DNA of 64,000 bases from Haloarcula laminariae (GCF_025457605.1 NZ_JAMZFY010000001.1:1860001-1924000); one strand, 5' to 3'; shown: positions 33,026 through 41,700, counted from the stretch's first letter. Program-made: numbers and translations. Notes: generated by a model not told the origin, from the sequence alone.

Positions 33026-34752
33026 GGGTGGGCGAAGTACGCGACCGACTCGCCGTCGGACTCGACCGCATCGACGCGGGCAAAGCCGATGCGTTCGAAC
33101 TGGAGCATGTCGTCGGGCTCGTACGCCACCAGCCCCGGCTCGGCCAGGCCGGTCACGTCGCCGTCCATTGTCCGCAGTCGCAGGGTGGGACCGTCGGCCG
33201 GCGCCCAGTGGACCACGTCGACGCCCTCCTCGCGAACGGCCGTGATGTCGTCGCCGACGTACTCGAAGCCGTCACTGGTGTGTCGCACGCAGCCGTACCC
33301 CTTGAGCCAGACCCGCTCACCCTCTGCGGGCAGGTCGTCGCCCTCGACGACGACCCCCGCCGTGACGGGGATGTCTCGCCGGCCCCGGTCCTCGAAGTCG
33401 GGGTGGAGCGGCGGGTGGCCGGCGTCGGGACCGCCCGTGACATCTTGCTCGACCAGCCCGCCGTGGGCCGGGTCGTCGCGGACGAAAAAGGCGCGGTCGG
33501 TGTCGTCGTCTATCATCTCGCGGTTGTTCGCGTAGACCGACGATATCGCGAGGTCGACGTCGGAGGTCGAGGTGCCCAGTTCGACCATCGCGTCGACCAG
33601 GGCCTCGCCCCGGATGCCACGGCGACGCAGGCTGGCAACCGTCGGCGCGCGCGGGTCGTCCCAGCCGTCGAGTTCGCCCTCGGCGATCAGTTCGCCGATG
33701 GTCGAGGTCGACATTGACACGTCGTAGGCGTCGACCTGGACGTGCCCCCAGTGGACGACCTCGGGGTACTCCCAGTCGAAGTAGTCGTAGACGAACCCCT
33801 GGCGTTTCGCGGAGTCCTGCAGGTCGATACCGCGGATGATGTGGGTGATGCCCAGCAGGTGGTCGTCGATACCGCTCTGGAAGTCGAGCATCGGCCAGCA
33901 GCGGTAGTCGGCGGCCTCCTCGCGCGGGTGTGGCGTGTCTATCATCCGGAAAGCGACGAAGTCCCGCAGGGCGGGGTTCTTGTGGGTGATGTCGGTGCGG
34001 ACCCGCAGCACCATCTCGCCGCTGTCGTACTCCCCGTCGACCATCGCCTCGAACTCCTCGGCGACCGTCTCGGCGTCCTTCCCGCGGTGGGGACACGCCT
34101 CGCCGTTGTTCTTCAGGTCCGAGAAGTCCCCCTGCGGGCAGGAGCAGGTGTAGGCACCGCCCAGTTCGATGAGTTCGCGGGCGTGGTCGTAGTAAGTCTC
34201 CACGCGGTCGCTCGCTTTGACCACGTCGTCCGGTTCGAAGCCGAGATAGCCGATAGCGTCGAGAATCGCGTCGTAGGCGTCGAGGTCAGGCCGCTTGGTT
34301 TCGGGGTCGGTGTCGTCGAAGCGACAGACGAACTCGCCGTCGTAGCGGTCCTTGTACGTCCCGATGACCGCCGCCATCCGCGCGTGGCCGATGTGCCACG
34401 GGCCGTTCGGGTTCGGCGCGACGCGCATCCGCACCTCGCCCTCGTCGGCGTTCGGGAGGTCCGGCAGCGGGTGGTCGTCGCCGTCGTCCTCGCTCTCTAT
34501 CTCGTCTAACCTCTCGGGTGCGAGTTCGGCGATGCGCTCGCGTCGCTCCTCGCCGCTCATCCCGTTGACCCGGTCGACCACCGGGGCGATGATGCCCGGT
34601 ATCTCGTCGCCGTACTCGCGGAACTCGGGGTTCTCGCCCATGAGCGGCCCCATGATGGCTCCGACCTGTGCCTCGCTGTCGTGTTTGACCGCGTTGAGGA
34701 GGGCGTTCGTCTCGGCGGCCTCCTCGATACGCTGGCGTACGGCGTCGTCCAT
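33022..34752 (-). CDS. gltX: Glutamyl-tRNA synthetase
   Basis: 576 residues. The class I signature is PNPNGPWHIGHARMAA (HIGH motif, about residue 118), followed by VCRFDDTDPETKRPD. The zinc-type cluster CSCPQGDFSD, AFRMIDTPHPR, and the AYDVSMSTSTIGELI segment in the KMSKS position place it in the archaeal GlnRS-like subgroup. That subgroup charges both tRNA-Glu and tRNA-Gln, the latter corrected by GatDE. The beta-barrel anticodon domain is C-terminal. It is the far end of the archaeal isoprenoid/translation block (RNase J, prenyl synthase, gltX), although a LolA-like gene and a small HTH pair intervene here. Its TAG shares 4 bp with the convergent kinase stop. Confidence 0.96.
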   Translation of the reverse strand: MDDAVRQRIEEAAETNALLNAVKHDSEAQVGAIMGPLMGENPEFREYGDEIPGIIAPVVDRVNGMSGEERRERIAELAPERLDEIESEDDGDDHPLPDLPNADEGEVRMRVAPNPNGPWHIGHARMAAVIGTYKDRYDGEFVCRFDDTDPETKRPDLDAYDAILDAIGYLGFEPDDVVKASDRVETYYDHARELIELGGAYTCSCPQGDFSDLKNNGEACPHRGKDAETVAEEFEAMVDGEYDSGEMVLRVRTDITHKNPALRDFVAFRMIDTPHPREEAADYRCWPMLDFQSGIDDHLLGITHIIRGIDLQDSAKRQGFVYDYFDWEYPEVVHWGHVQVDAYDVSMSTSTIGELIAEGELDGWDDPRAPTVASLRRRGIRGEALVDAMVELGTSTSDVDLAISSVYANNREMIDDDTDRAFFVRDDPAHGGLVEQDVTGGPDAGHPPLHPDFEDRGRRDIPVTAGVVVEGDDLPAEGERVWLKGYGCVRHTSDGFEYVGDDITAVREEGVDVVHWAPADGPTLRLRTMDGDVTGLAEPGLVAYEPDDMLQFERIGFARVDAVESDGESVAYFAHP

Positions 34753-34829
34753 GGTCGAAGCCTCCGGCGGGCGGCCTCAAAACGCCGTCGGGTTCGGTCA
34801 GCCGTACCGGAGACGACCGCGGGGCCCTG

Positions 34830-35141
34830 TCAGCCACGCCGGTGGAGCGAGTACGCGATGAACACCACGCCGAGGAACTGCAACGTCCGTGTCACCAGGG
34901 TGAGCGACTGCTGGAACCGGACCGGGAGAACGCCCTCTCTGAGCAACGCCGACCCGACGAAGGCGATACTGAACGCGACCGTCGTGAGCAGGAACAGCCC
35001 GAGCGAGAGAAACCGCATCGACGGGCTGTCGTGGCGCCGGTAGCCGCGGTAGGCCTGGTAGCCGATGTACCCGCCGACGAGGGTCGAGCCGAACGCGAAC
35101 GCGACGATGAGCCAGTCGACGAGCGAGGGCAGCGAAATCAT
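34830..35141 (-). CDS. Small membrane protein (DUF7521-like)
   Basis: 103 residues with three membrane helices: LVDWLIVAFAFGSTLVGGYI, then a basic loop (YQAYRGYRRHDSPSMR), then FLSLGLFLLTTVAFSIAFVGSAL and a last helix with VTRTLQFLGVVFIAYSL. The GGYIGYQAYRGYRRHDSPSMR stretch is a pattern I know from haloarchaeal membrane proteins paired with a winged-helix regulator. The upstream gene is such a regulator, and the two are separated by a single base. It may be the sensor or effector partner of that regulator. Function is unproven. Confidence 0.8.
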   Translation of the reverse strand: MISLPSLVDWLIVAFAFGSTLVGGYIGYQAYRGYRRHDSPSMRFLSLGLFLLTTVAFSIAFVGSALLREGVLPVRFQQSLTLVTRTLQFLGVVFIAYSLHRRG

Positions 35142-35142
35142 A

Positions 35143-35514
35143 TCATAGGTTCTCCCACATTTTCGTGAATCGGTCGGCCGTGTCGTCTTCCGCTTGCCCG
35201 GGGAAATCCGGCGCCTGTCGGCGGGTGATGGCCGATTCGAACGAGCCGTCCTCGAGTTCGAGGGCGAACCGCGAAAGCGTCGCCACGTAGAGCTTGTAGT
35301 CGTTGCCCCCGGTCTCTACTTTCGTCCGTTCCGCTACCAGCTCGTGCTCCTGGAGCGAGCTAATTCGACGATACACCGTCGGCTCAGACATGCCACACTG
35401 TTCGGCGAGCTCGTTTGCGGACATAGGTCTCTCACTCGCTGCTGCGAGGATATCCCGGGCGTACTCGTCGCTAAGCAGGTCGAGAACCTCGCCCAACGCC
35501 GGGTCCTCACTCAC
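35143..35514 (-). CDS. Winged-helix transcriptional regulator (ArsR-like), leaderless GTG start
   Basis: 123 residues from GTG 35514. The core is EVLDLLSDEYARDILAAAS, SANELAEQCGMSEPTVYRRI (helix-turn-helix) and EHELVAERTKVETGGNDYKL (wing). This is the ArsR-type wHTH common in haloarchaea. The open frame continues upstream for 120 codons, but it crosses a perfect TATA box (35539-35547) 28 nt before the GTG and loses coding character, so the short start is preferred. It lies one base upstream of a membrane protein gene, forming a two-gene regulator/membrane-protein cassette whose signal is unknown. Confidence 0.85.
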   Translation of the reverse strand: MSEDPALGEVLDLLSDEYARDILAAASERPMSANELAEQCGMSEPTVYRRISSLQEHELVAERTKVETGGNDYKLYVATLSRFALELEDGSFESAITRRQAPDFPGQAEDDTADRFTKMWENL

Positions 35515-35538
35515 GTACTGGACCAACCACGGCCGTTT

Positions 35539-35547
35539 GTATAAAAG
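35539..35547 (-). promoter_or_regulatory. TATA box for the wHTH regulator
   Basis: GTATAAAAG reads CTTTTATAC on the - strand, centred 28 nt before GTG 35514, marking a leaderless transcript and deciding the start codon. Confidence 0.65.
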
Positions 35548-35836
35548 GTCCTGCCACTTTCCGAGACAGAAACCGATGTCCGGCAGTCGGTCACGCGTCA
35601 GCGGGGAAGGGGAGTGGGTGTGAGCCACGGAGTTGGAGGCTGGAGACCACACAGCGGCATCGGTTTGAACGCGAGCAGCGCAGGCAGGGATGGGGAACCC
35701 ACAGTGGGGACCTGCAGCGGAAGGCCCGAAGCGTGGAGGGCTGGACAGCGGGGACCACCGCGGCTCCCGCATCTCATTAGTGGGCGGCCGGGAGCATATA
35801 AACCGGAGCCGAGTTTCTGACCCAGAAGTCGGTCCC
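35548..35836. other. Gene-poor region with a second TATA-like element
   Basis: About 290 bp between the wHTH promoter and the end of the LolA-like gene. No convincing coding frame is present: the wHTH frame extends into it, but its translation is Pro/Ser/Arg-rich. CATATAAAC at 35795-35803 is a good TATA box in either orientation. Read on the - strand it would start a transcript near 35770 that runs through GC-rich sequence into the regulator. Read on the + strand it would run antisense to the LolA-like gene. No conserved core of SRP RNA, RNase P RNA or tRNA was found. Confidence 0.4.
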
Positions 35837-37039
35837 CTAGCCCGGGTCCGCGGGACAGCCGACCGACCGGCCGACGGTGACGAGCTGGTCAACGGAGACA
35901 CCGCTCCCGCGGACGGTGTAGCGGAAGCTGTCGCAGGTCCACGACACCGACGCGGTCGGCCCGGGACTGACCGTCACCGGCCGACCGTCGATTCGGCGCC
36001 GCTCGTCCGGGTTTTCCGGCTCGTAGGTGTAGTTGTACTTGGACACCGTGATTTCGCTAGACCGGTTCACGTACCGGAGTCCGACCCCGTTGACCTCGCC
36101 CGTGGTCCGCGTGGCGTAGGTCCACTCGTACGAGGGCGGCAGCTCCGGCTCCGGGACCCGTAGCGAGGTGTTGGCGGCCAGGGCGCCGCGACGCCGGTAC
36201 ACCGTCGTCTCCGGCGTGTCGGCCGTCTCGACGGACGTGTTCGGGCCGATGTCCGGGCGGAACGTTCCCGGGTCGGCGGTGGCGTCGAACGACACGTCGG
36301 TGTAGGTGGTCGTCATCTCGGTCCGGACGCCGTCATCGCGCCACGAGGTCTGTCGCTTGAGCGGGTAGAGCCGCTCCGTGTCTATCCAGACGGTCTGTCG
36401 GTACGTGGCCGCGGCGTCCGCACGCGGCGTGATATCGACGACGTACGTCTCCCGGCCGTCGACAGTCTCGTTTCCGACGTAGCTGACGGCGTAGCCGGCC
36501 GCCGACTGACGGGGCGGCTGGCCCTGTTCCTGTGGCACCACGGGCAGTGGTTCGACGCCGGGCGCCTGGCCCGTTCTCTCGGCCGGGGTGAGGTTGGCGC
36601 GCACGAGCAGACGCCGTACGCGGTCGGCGCTACCGGCCGTCCGGGACGGCCCGGTGAGCGGAATCTTCGTCACCTCGTTTCGGTCCCGCTCGTGGAGCCA
36701 CAACACCGACCCGTTCGAAATCCGGAGGTCGTACCGGTCCACCGACGAGTCGGTGAGGCGGAGCCGCTGTTTCCCCGTGGTCGGGTCCAGCACGACGCTG
36801 TGTACCGCCCTGGAGCTGACTGTCCCGTCGCGTTCGATTACGGTCGTCCGCGTGGCCGACAGCGCGCCGAAGGAATCGTACTGCTCGCTGACGTTCGCGT
36901 CGACGGTCGGCGTCCCGCCGCCGGCCGGCAGGCCGGCCGACCAGATACCGACTATCACCACCGTCAGGAAGACGAGTCCGCTGCCTACGAGCACGAAGCG
37001 GTCGGTCGAAACGTACCGCGAGCGGTTTGGAGGGGCCAT
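35837..37039 (-). CDS. Membrane-anchored LolA-like / outer-membrane-lipoprotein-sorting fold protein
   Basis: 400 residues from ATG 37039 (MAPPNRSRYVS). An N-terminal anchor (FVLVGSGLVFLTVVIVGIWSAG) precedes a long beta-rich outside domain. The stretch EQYDSFGALSATRTTVIERD, the LRLTDSSVDRYDLRISNGSV segment, and the YVVDITPRADAAATYRQTVW pair of strands resemble the LolA/LppX half-barrel. Haloarchaeal copies are annotated as outer membrane lipoprotein-sorting protein, although no outer membrane exists. It may carry a lipid or hydrophobic ligand at the cell surface. Alternative upstream starts exist (frame to 37111) but lack support. Confidence 0.75.
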   Translation of the reverse strand: MAPPNRSRYVSTDRFVLVGSGLVFLTVVIVGIWSAGLPAGGGTPTVDANVSEQYDSFGALSATRTTVIERDGTVSSRAVHSVVLDPTTGKQRLRLTDSSVDRYDLRISNGSVLWLHERDRNEVTKIPLTGPSRTAGSADRVRRLLVRANLTPAERTGQAPGVEPLPVVPQEQGQPPRQSAAGYAVSYVGNETVDGRETYVVDITPRADAAATYRQTVWIDTERLYPLKRQTSWRDDGVRTEMTTTYTDVSFDATADPGTFRPDIGPNTSVETADTPETTVYRRRGALAANTSLRVPEPELPPSYEWTYATRTTGEVNGVGLRYVNRSSEITVSKYNYTYEPENPDERRRIDGRPVTVSPGPTASVSWTCDSFRYTVRGSGVSVDQLVTVGRSVGCPADPG

Positions 37040-37122
37040 GTGTCGGCACGACGGGCGTTCGGCGACCGTCGCGTATGCTGTGGAACTACCGCCTCGGGAG
37101 TAAAAATCCACCGGGAGCGCCG

Positions 37123-38163
37123 TCAGTAGTCGCGTTCGACGAGGTAGTCGGCGATGCCCGAGAGCAGGTCGCGGGCCTCGTTGTCCGGCAGGACTTCGAG
37201 GTTCTCCTTCCCGCTGGTGACGAGCTCCTGGGCGCGGGACTGGGCGTACTCGATAGAGCCCACGTCCCGGAGCGCCTCGACGGCCGCGTCGATCTCGGCC
37301 TCGGAGACGGCCTCGACGGAGTCGGTGTCGACGAGGTTCGCCACGTCGACGCCCTGCTGACGGGCGTGTAGCGTGACCAAAGTCTGCTTGTTCTCGACGA
37401 GGTCCGACCCGCGCTGTTTGCCCAGTTTCTCCGACGGGGTCGTCAGGTCCAGCAGGTCGTCCTGAATCTGGAAGGCCCGGCCGACGTCCAGCCCGTGGTT
37501 GTACAGCGCCTCGACGGTGTCGTCGTCGGCGCCCAACAGGGTGGCCGGGATGGCGGCGGCCGCGCCGTACAGCACGGCGGTCTTGAGCTCGACCATCTCC
37601 AGATACTCGTCGGGCGTGACGGCGTCGCGGGCCTCGAACTCGATGTCCAGCGACTGCCCCTCACAGATTCGGGTACAGGTCTCGGCCAGGCGCTTGTTCG
37701 CTGCCACGGTCCGGTCGTCGGCCGCGCCGGTCGCGAGGAGGAACTCGAAGGCCTTCGAGTACAGCGTATCGCCGGCCAGAATCGCCGTCGAGAGGTCGTA
37801 CTCCTTGTGGACGGCCGGGACCCCGCGTCGGAGGTCGTCGTCGTCCATGATGTCGTCGTGGATGAGCGTGAACGTCTGGATGACCTCGATGGCGATGGCG
37901 GCCGACAGCAGGTCGGCCTCCCCGTCGTCGAGGGTGGGGAACGCTCTGTAGTCGGCCCCCAGCGGGTCGACATCCAGCAGCGACTCGCCAACCAGCAGGA
38001 GGACAGTCGGCCGGAGCCGCTTGCCGCCGGCGTCGAGCAGGTACCGGGTCGCCTCGTAGAGCCCCTCCGGTCGCGTGACCGGGAGCTCCTCGGGCAGGGC
38101 CTCGTTGACCCGCTCGCGACGGGAGAGGATGGCTTGTTCGACCTGCTGATGGCGTTCTGACAT
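37123..38163 (-). CDS. idsA: Polyprenyl (geranylgeranyl-type) diphosphate synthase
   Basis: 346 residues of the trans-prenyltransferase fold. The first Asp-rich motif is LIHDDIMDDDDLRRG (FARM, DDxxD, about residue 95), and the second is FQIQDDLLDLTTP (SARM, about 225). GGKRLRPTVLLLVGESL lies near the start. The enzyme condenses isopentenyl diphosphate with allylic primers; in haloarchaea the product should be geranylgeranyl (C20) diphosphate for diether lipids, possibly C25. The residues before FARM are not bulky aromatic ones beyond FTLI, consistent with C20 or longer. It follows RNase J with only two bases between stop and start. Confidence 0.94.
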   Translation of the reverse strand: MSERHQQVEQAILSRRERVNEALPEELPVTRPEGLYEATRYLLDAGGKRLRPTVLLLVGESLLDVDPLGADYRAFPTLDDGEADLLSAAIAIEVIQTFTLIHDDIMDDDDLRRGVPAVHKEYDLSTAILAGDTLYSKAFEFLLATGAADDRTVAANKRLAETCTRICEGQSLDIEFEARDAVTPDEYLEMVELKTAVLYGAAAAIPATLLGADDDTVEALYNHGLDVGRAFQIQDDLLDLTTPSEKLGKQRGSDLVENKQTLVTLHARQQGVDVANLVDTDSVEAVSEAEIDAAVEALRDVGSIEYAQSRAQELVTSGKENLEVLPDNEARDLLSGIADYLVERDY

Positions 38164-38165
38164 GC

Positions 38166-39512
38166 TTACTCGGTGAGCTGGATCATGTTGCCGTTACGGG
38201 TGATATGCAGGTCGCGACCGACCTTGTAGCCCATGTCCTCGGCGAGGTCGACGTAGGGGGCGAACCCTTTCAGGCTCTGGTGAGCGGGGATGACGTTCTG
38301 TGGCTGGAGCGCTTCGAGCATCTGGTAGTGGCCCTCCTGTCGGAGGTGGCCCGAGACGTGGATGTCGTCGTAGATGCGGGCGCCCTGCATGCCCAGCAGC
38401 TTCTCGGACTGGTAGCGCTGTCCCTCGTTGGTCGGCTCCGGGATGACCCGGGCCGAGAAGATGACCTTGTCGCCGTTGTCCAGTTCGTACGGCGTCTCGC
38501 CCCGGCCCATACGGGTGAGCATCGCGCGCGGCTCGCCCTGGTGTCCGGTGACGATGGGCAGGAAGTTCTCCTTGCCCTCGTTCATGATTCGCTTGAACGT
38601 GCGGTCGACGGACTTTCGGTGGCCGTACATCCCCAGGTCGTCGGGGAAGTCGACGAAGTCCAGCCGTTCGGCGGTGCCGGAGTACTTCTCCATCGACCGG
38701 CCCAGCAGGACCGGCTGGCGGCCCATGTCCTTGGCGAACTCGACCAGGCTCTTCACGCGGGAGATGTGCGAGGAGAACGTCGTGGCGACGATGCCGCCGT
38801 CGTAGTCCTCGATGCTCGTCATCACGTCCTTGAGGTGGGTTCGAGCGACGTTCTCGGAGGGCGTACGGCCCTTCCGGCCGGCGTTCGTACAGTCCTCGAT
38901 GTAACAGAGGACGCCCTCGTCCTCGCGGCCGATCTCCCGGAACCGCTTCATGTCGATGGGGTCGCCGATGACCGGCGTGTGGTCCATCCGCTTGTCCAGC
39001 CCGTAGACGACGGCGCCCTCGGGCGTGTGGAGCACGGGGTTGATGGCGTCGATGATAGAGTGGGTGACGTTGACGAACTCGAGTTCGTTGCGCTCGCCGA
39101 TCTGCATCGTCTCGCCGGCCTCCATCTTGACGAGGTCGTTCTGGACCCCGAACTTCTCCTCGCCCTTGATCTGCTGTTTGACCAGTTCGATGGTGAACGG
39201 CGTCGCGACGATGGGGGCGTCGTAGCGGTGGGCCAGCTTCGAGATGGCGCCGATGTGGTCGAGGTGACCGTGTGTCGGCACGATGGCCTTCACGTCGCCT
39301 TCGAGCTCGGACATGACCCGGTCGTCCGGGATTGCGCCCATGTCGATGAGGTCCAGCGAGTGCATCCGCTCGGTCTCGACGTTGTCGTGAATCAGTACCT
39401 TCGAGAGGTTCAGGCCCATGTCGAAGATGACGACGTCGTCCCCCGCTCGGACGGCCGTCATCTGTCGGCCAACAGCCTCGTATCCGCCAATTGTTGCGAT
39501 TTCGACTTCCAT
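38166..39512 (-). CDS. rnj: Ribonuclease J (beta-CASP metallo-beta-lactamase RNase)
   Basis: 448 residues from ATG 39512 ([15 protein letters not shown]). The metallo-beta-lactamase signature [12 protein letters not shown] (about residue 77) binds two zinc ions. The beta-CASP part has [10 protein letters not shown], then [12 protein letters not shown] (about 335) and the C-terminal [15 protein letters not shown] and PAHQSLKGF motifs. The archaeal enzyme is a 5'-3' exonuclease acting on mRNA and rRNA. It lacks the bacterial C-terminal domain, as usual in archaea. It heads a short operon with the prenyl synthase. Its own leader of about 200 nt is rich in hairpins, which may control it. Confidence 0.94.
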   Translation of the reverse strand: MEVEIATIGGYEAVGRQMTAVRAGDDVVIFDMGLNLSKVLIHDNVETERMHSLDLIDMGAIPDDRVMSELEGDVKAIVPTHGHLDHIGAISKLAHRYDAPIVATPFTIELVKQQIKGEEKFGVQNDLVKMEAGETMQIGERNELEFVNVTHSIIDAINPVLHTPEGAVVYGLDKRMDHTPVIGDPIDMKRFREIGREDEGVLCYIEDCTNAGRKGRTPSENVARTHLKDVMTSIEDYDGGIVATTFSSHISRVKSLVEFAKDMGRQPVLLGRSMEKYSGTAERLDFVDFPDDLGMYGHRKSVDRTFKRIMNEGKENFLPIVTGHQGEPRAMLTRMGRGETPYELDNGDKVIFSARVIPEPTNEGQRYQSEKLLGMQGARIYDDIHVSGHLRQEGHYQMLEALQPQNVIPAHQSLKGFAPYVDLAEDMGYKVGRDLHITRNGNMIQLTE

Positions 39513-39747
39513 GGTTGTAGCTCCGAGTAGGAGCCGTCCGCGAGCGGCGGTCGGGGCTGGCAACGACGGTAACGGCTGAAACGGCGCTGTGGACGTTGAG
39601 GCCGGCCGGGTGTCGCCCGTAGCCTCGATGTCCGTAGTGGCAGGGACTCACGTCCCGACGACTGTTCCCGTCGTCTGCCGGCCGCCGACCCGTCGCGGGC
39701 GGCCGTGCGCTCGGTTGTCGATGGCTACAACGTGAGTTCATAAAACG
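39513..39747 (-). promoter_or_regulatory. RNase J promoter and hairpin-rich 5' leader
   Basis: CATAAAAC (39740-39747; GTTTTATG on the - strand) is the only good TATA box for rnj and would start transcription near 39715. That leaves a leader of about 200 nt. Three perfect stems stand in series in its first third: GGCCGCC/GGCGGCC (39680-39704), GACGAC/GTCGTC (39657-39675) and GGGAC/GTCCC (39643-39656). The rest of the gap up to 39873 has no gene. A possible GTG frame through the leader in the -1 phase of rnj has no homologue I recognise. Confidence 0.5.
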
Positions 39748-39873
39748 GTGTGGGTTCCGCGACGAACTATACGATGGGTGGTATCGTCTGTCAGTGACAG
39801 CGCCCTGGAAGTTTGGCCGTCGTGGGTTTCTCCCGTCCGAACCAGTGCGAGCGGCGTCTCCCTGGCCGGAGTT

Positions 39874-39894
39874 GGCACGCAATTCAAACGTGCC
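39874..39894 (+). promoter_or_regulatory. Operator-like inverted repeat on the P450 promoter
   Basis: GGCACG-N9-CGTGCC is a perfect 6-bp inverted repeat whose spacer (CAATTCAAA) is the TATA-like element lying 27 nt before ATG 39913. A dimeric regulator bound here would block TBP/TFB. The RHH protein encoded downstream at 41326 is a candidate, by proximity only. Confidence 0.5.
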
Positions 39895-39912
39895 GAGTCC
39901 TAACCCGCGCCA

Positions 39913-41250
39913 ATGGCAGAAACGCCACCCGGACCGAAGGGCGAACCGCTGTTCGGGAGCAGTCGGACCTACGCCTCGGACCCGTTCAGATTCATCTCGA
40001 CCCTGGAGGACGCCTACGGCGACGTGGCCTACTTCGACATGGGGCCGATGGAGACGGTGATGCTCTCGGACCCGGCCGCGATAGAGCGGGTGCTGGTCTC
40101 GGAGGCCGACCGCTTCCGGAAACCCGACTTCCAGGGCGACGCCCTGGGGGACCTGCTCGGCGACGGACTCCTGCTCTCCGAGGGCGACACCTGGGAGAAA
40201 CAGCGCCAGCTCGCCAATCCGGCGTTCTCGATGCGCCGGCTCGCGGGGATGGCCGACCGCATCACCGGCCACGCCGAGGACCGGCTGGCCGGCTGGGCCG
40301 ACGGCGACGTGGTCAACGCCGAGCGCGTGATGACACGGACGACGCTCGACGTCATTCTCGACCTGATGATGGGCGTCGAGCTGAGCGAACAGCGCGTCGA
40401 GACGATAGAGGAACAGCTCATGCCGCTGGGGCAGCGGTTCGAGCCCGACCCGCTGCGTTTCGCCGCGCCCGAGTGGATGCCGATGCCCGACGACGCCGAG
40501 TTCGACGCGGCCGTCGAGACGCTCGATTCGATTCTCGACGACATCATCGCGGTGCGCGAACGGACCGCCGGCAGCGGCGAGGACGGCCCCATGGATTTCC
40601 TCTCGGTACTCATCCGCGCCCGCGACGACGGCGTCGAGTCGCCCGAACAGCTCCGCGACGAGATGATGACGATGCTGCTCGCCGGCCACGACACCACGGC
40701 GCTGACGCTCACCTACACGTGGTTCCTGCTGTCGGAACACCCCGAGGTCGAACGGCGCGTCCACGAGGAGCTAGACGAGGTCATCGGCGACGACCGGCCC
40801 GGGATGGAACACGTCCGCGAGCTGGACTACCTGGAGTGGGTCATCCAGGAGGCCATGCGGCTCTACCCGCCGGTGTACACGATATTCCGCGAGCCGACCG
40901 AGGACGTGACCCTGTCGGGCTACCCCGTCGAGGAGGGACTGACGCTGATGCTCCCCCAGTGGGGCGTCCACCGCTCGGAGCGGTTCTACGACGACCCCGA
41001 GACGTTCGACCCGGAGCGCTGGAAACCCGAACGCGCCCAAGAGCGGCCGCGCTTCGCGTACTTCCCCTTCGGCGGCGGCCCGCGCCACTGCATCGGCAAA
41101 CACCTGGCGATGCTGGAAGCCCAGCTCATCGTCGCGACGACGGCCCAGCAGTACGAGCTGGAGTTCCTGGGCGAGACGCCCCTGGAGCTGATGCCCTCGC
41201 TGACGGCCCACCCCCGCCAGGAGATGTCGATGCGGGTCGTCGAGCGGTAG
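39913..41250 (+). CDS. Cytochrome P450 (class I/III-like; resembles haloarchaeal CYP174)
   Basis: 445 residues. All P450 landmarks are present: WEKQRQLANPAFS (C helix, heme propionate), MTMLLAGHDTTALTLTYTW (I helix with AGxDTT, about residue 260), EAMRLYPPV (ExxR, about 316), FDPERWKPERA, and FPFGGGPRHCIGKHLA (heme Cys, about 390). There is no membrane anchor. It is soluble and needs external electrons (ferredoxin or flavodoxin); no reductase gene is adjacent. The family is rare in archaea; the known haloarchaeal type is CYP174, of unclear substrate (carotenoid, lipid or xenobiotic). It lies between the RNase J operon and an RHH regulator. Confidence 0.95.
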   Translation: MAETPPGPKGEPLFGSSRTYASDPFRFISTLEDAYGDVAYFDMGPMETVMLSDPAAIERVLVSEADRFRKPDFQGDALGDLLGDGLLLSEGDTWEKQRQLANPAFSMRRLAGMADRITGHAEDRLAGWADGDVVNAERVMTRTTLDVILDLMMGVELSEQRVETIEEQLMPLGQRFEPDPLRFAAPEWMPMPDDAEFDAAVETLDSILDDIIAVRERTAGSGEDGPMDFLSVLIRARDDGVESPEQLRDEMMTMLLAGHDTTALTLTYTWFLLSEHPEVERRVHEELDEVIGDDRPGMEHVRELDYLEWVIQEAMRLYPPVYTIFREPTEDVTLSGYPVEEGLTLMLPQWGVHRSERFYDDPETFDPERWKPERAQERPRFAYFPFGGGPRHCIGKHLAMLEAQLIVATTAQQYELEFLGETPLELMPSLTAHPRQEMSMRVVER

Positions 41251-41290
41251 GGCGCCGCCCAGACCTGTCGGAAACCTTGCACACGAAGGT

Positions 41291-41300
41291 GAATTTATAG
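41291..41300 (+). promoter_or_regulatory. TATA box for the RHH regulator
   Basis: GAATTTATAG is centred about 29 nt before GTG 41326, giving a leaderless GTG-start transcript. Confidence 0.55.
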
Positions 41301-41325
41301 TGGTTCACCCTGTGCATCGAACAAC

Positions 41326-41700
41326 GTGGTCAAATCAACAGTTCGCTTCCCCGAGGCGGTGATGGACCGCGTCGAGGAGATGGTCGAGGACGACGTCTTC
41401 TCGAGCAAATCGGAGTTCCAGCGGTTCGCCGTGGAGTACGTCCTCTCGGAGCTGGGAGAGTACGAGGCCGAGATGGTCGATTTCGAGGAGATTCGGAGCG
41501 AGCTGTTCACGACGGACCCGGCGACAGCCGAGGCCGGCGAGGCCGAACTCAACGAGGCCTTCTACGAGAACGCGGCCCGCGTCCGGCAGTACGCCGTCCG
41601 CGGGGACATCGAGACGGCCGAAGCGTACATCGACACGGCCTACCCGGTGACCGACCCGCGCTGCCTGCTTCTCGATGACCTGCTGGAAGCGTACCGGTGA
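41326..41700 (+). CDS. Ribbon-helix-helix (CopG-type) DNA-binding protein
   Basis: 124 residues from GTG 41326. The N-terminal RHH motif is complete: a beta strand (KSTVRFPEAVMDRVEEMV) then the helices around SSKSEFQRFAVEYVL. The dimer strand pairs with the DNA major groove. The C-terminal 75 residues are acidic and helical (EYEAEMVDFEEIRSELF, ENAARVRQYAVRGD) and may sense a ligand or partner. The protein resembles haloarchaeal RHH regulators of the CdrS/CdrL type in the first domain. It may control the upstream P450 through the inverted repeat at 39874; that link is untested. Confidence 0.88.
   Translation: MVKSTVRFPEAVMDRVEEMVEDDVFSSKSEFQRFAVEYVLSELGEYEAEMVDFEEIRSELFTTDPATAEAGEAELNEAFYENAARVRQYAVRGDIETAEAYIDTAYPVTDPRCLLLDDLLEAYR

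Noticed and set aside
35515-35836. Structured RNA (SRP RNA, RNase P RNA or tRNA) in the gap upstream of the wHTH gene
   Set aside because: No SRP helix-8 core, no RNase P consensus blocks and no cloverleaf could be found.
38194-40764. 856-codon - strand frame crossing RNase J and the P450
   Set aside because: Overlaps two unmistakable genes on both strands and has no recognisable domain.
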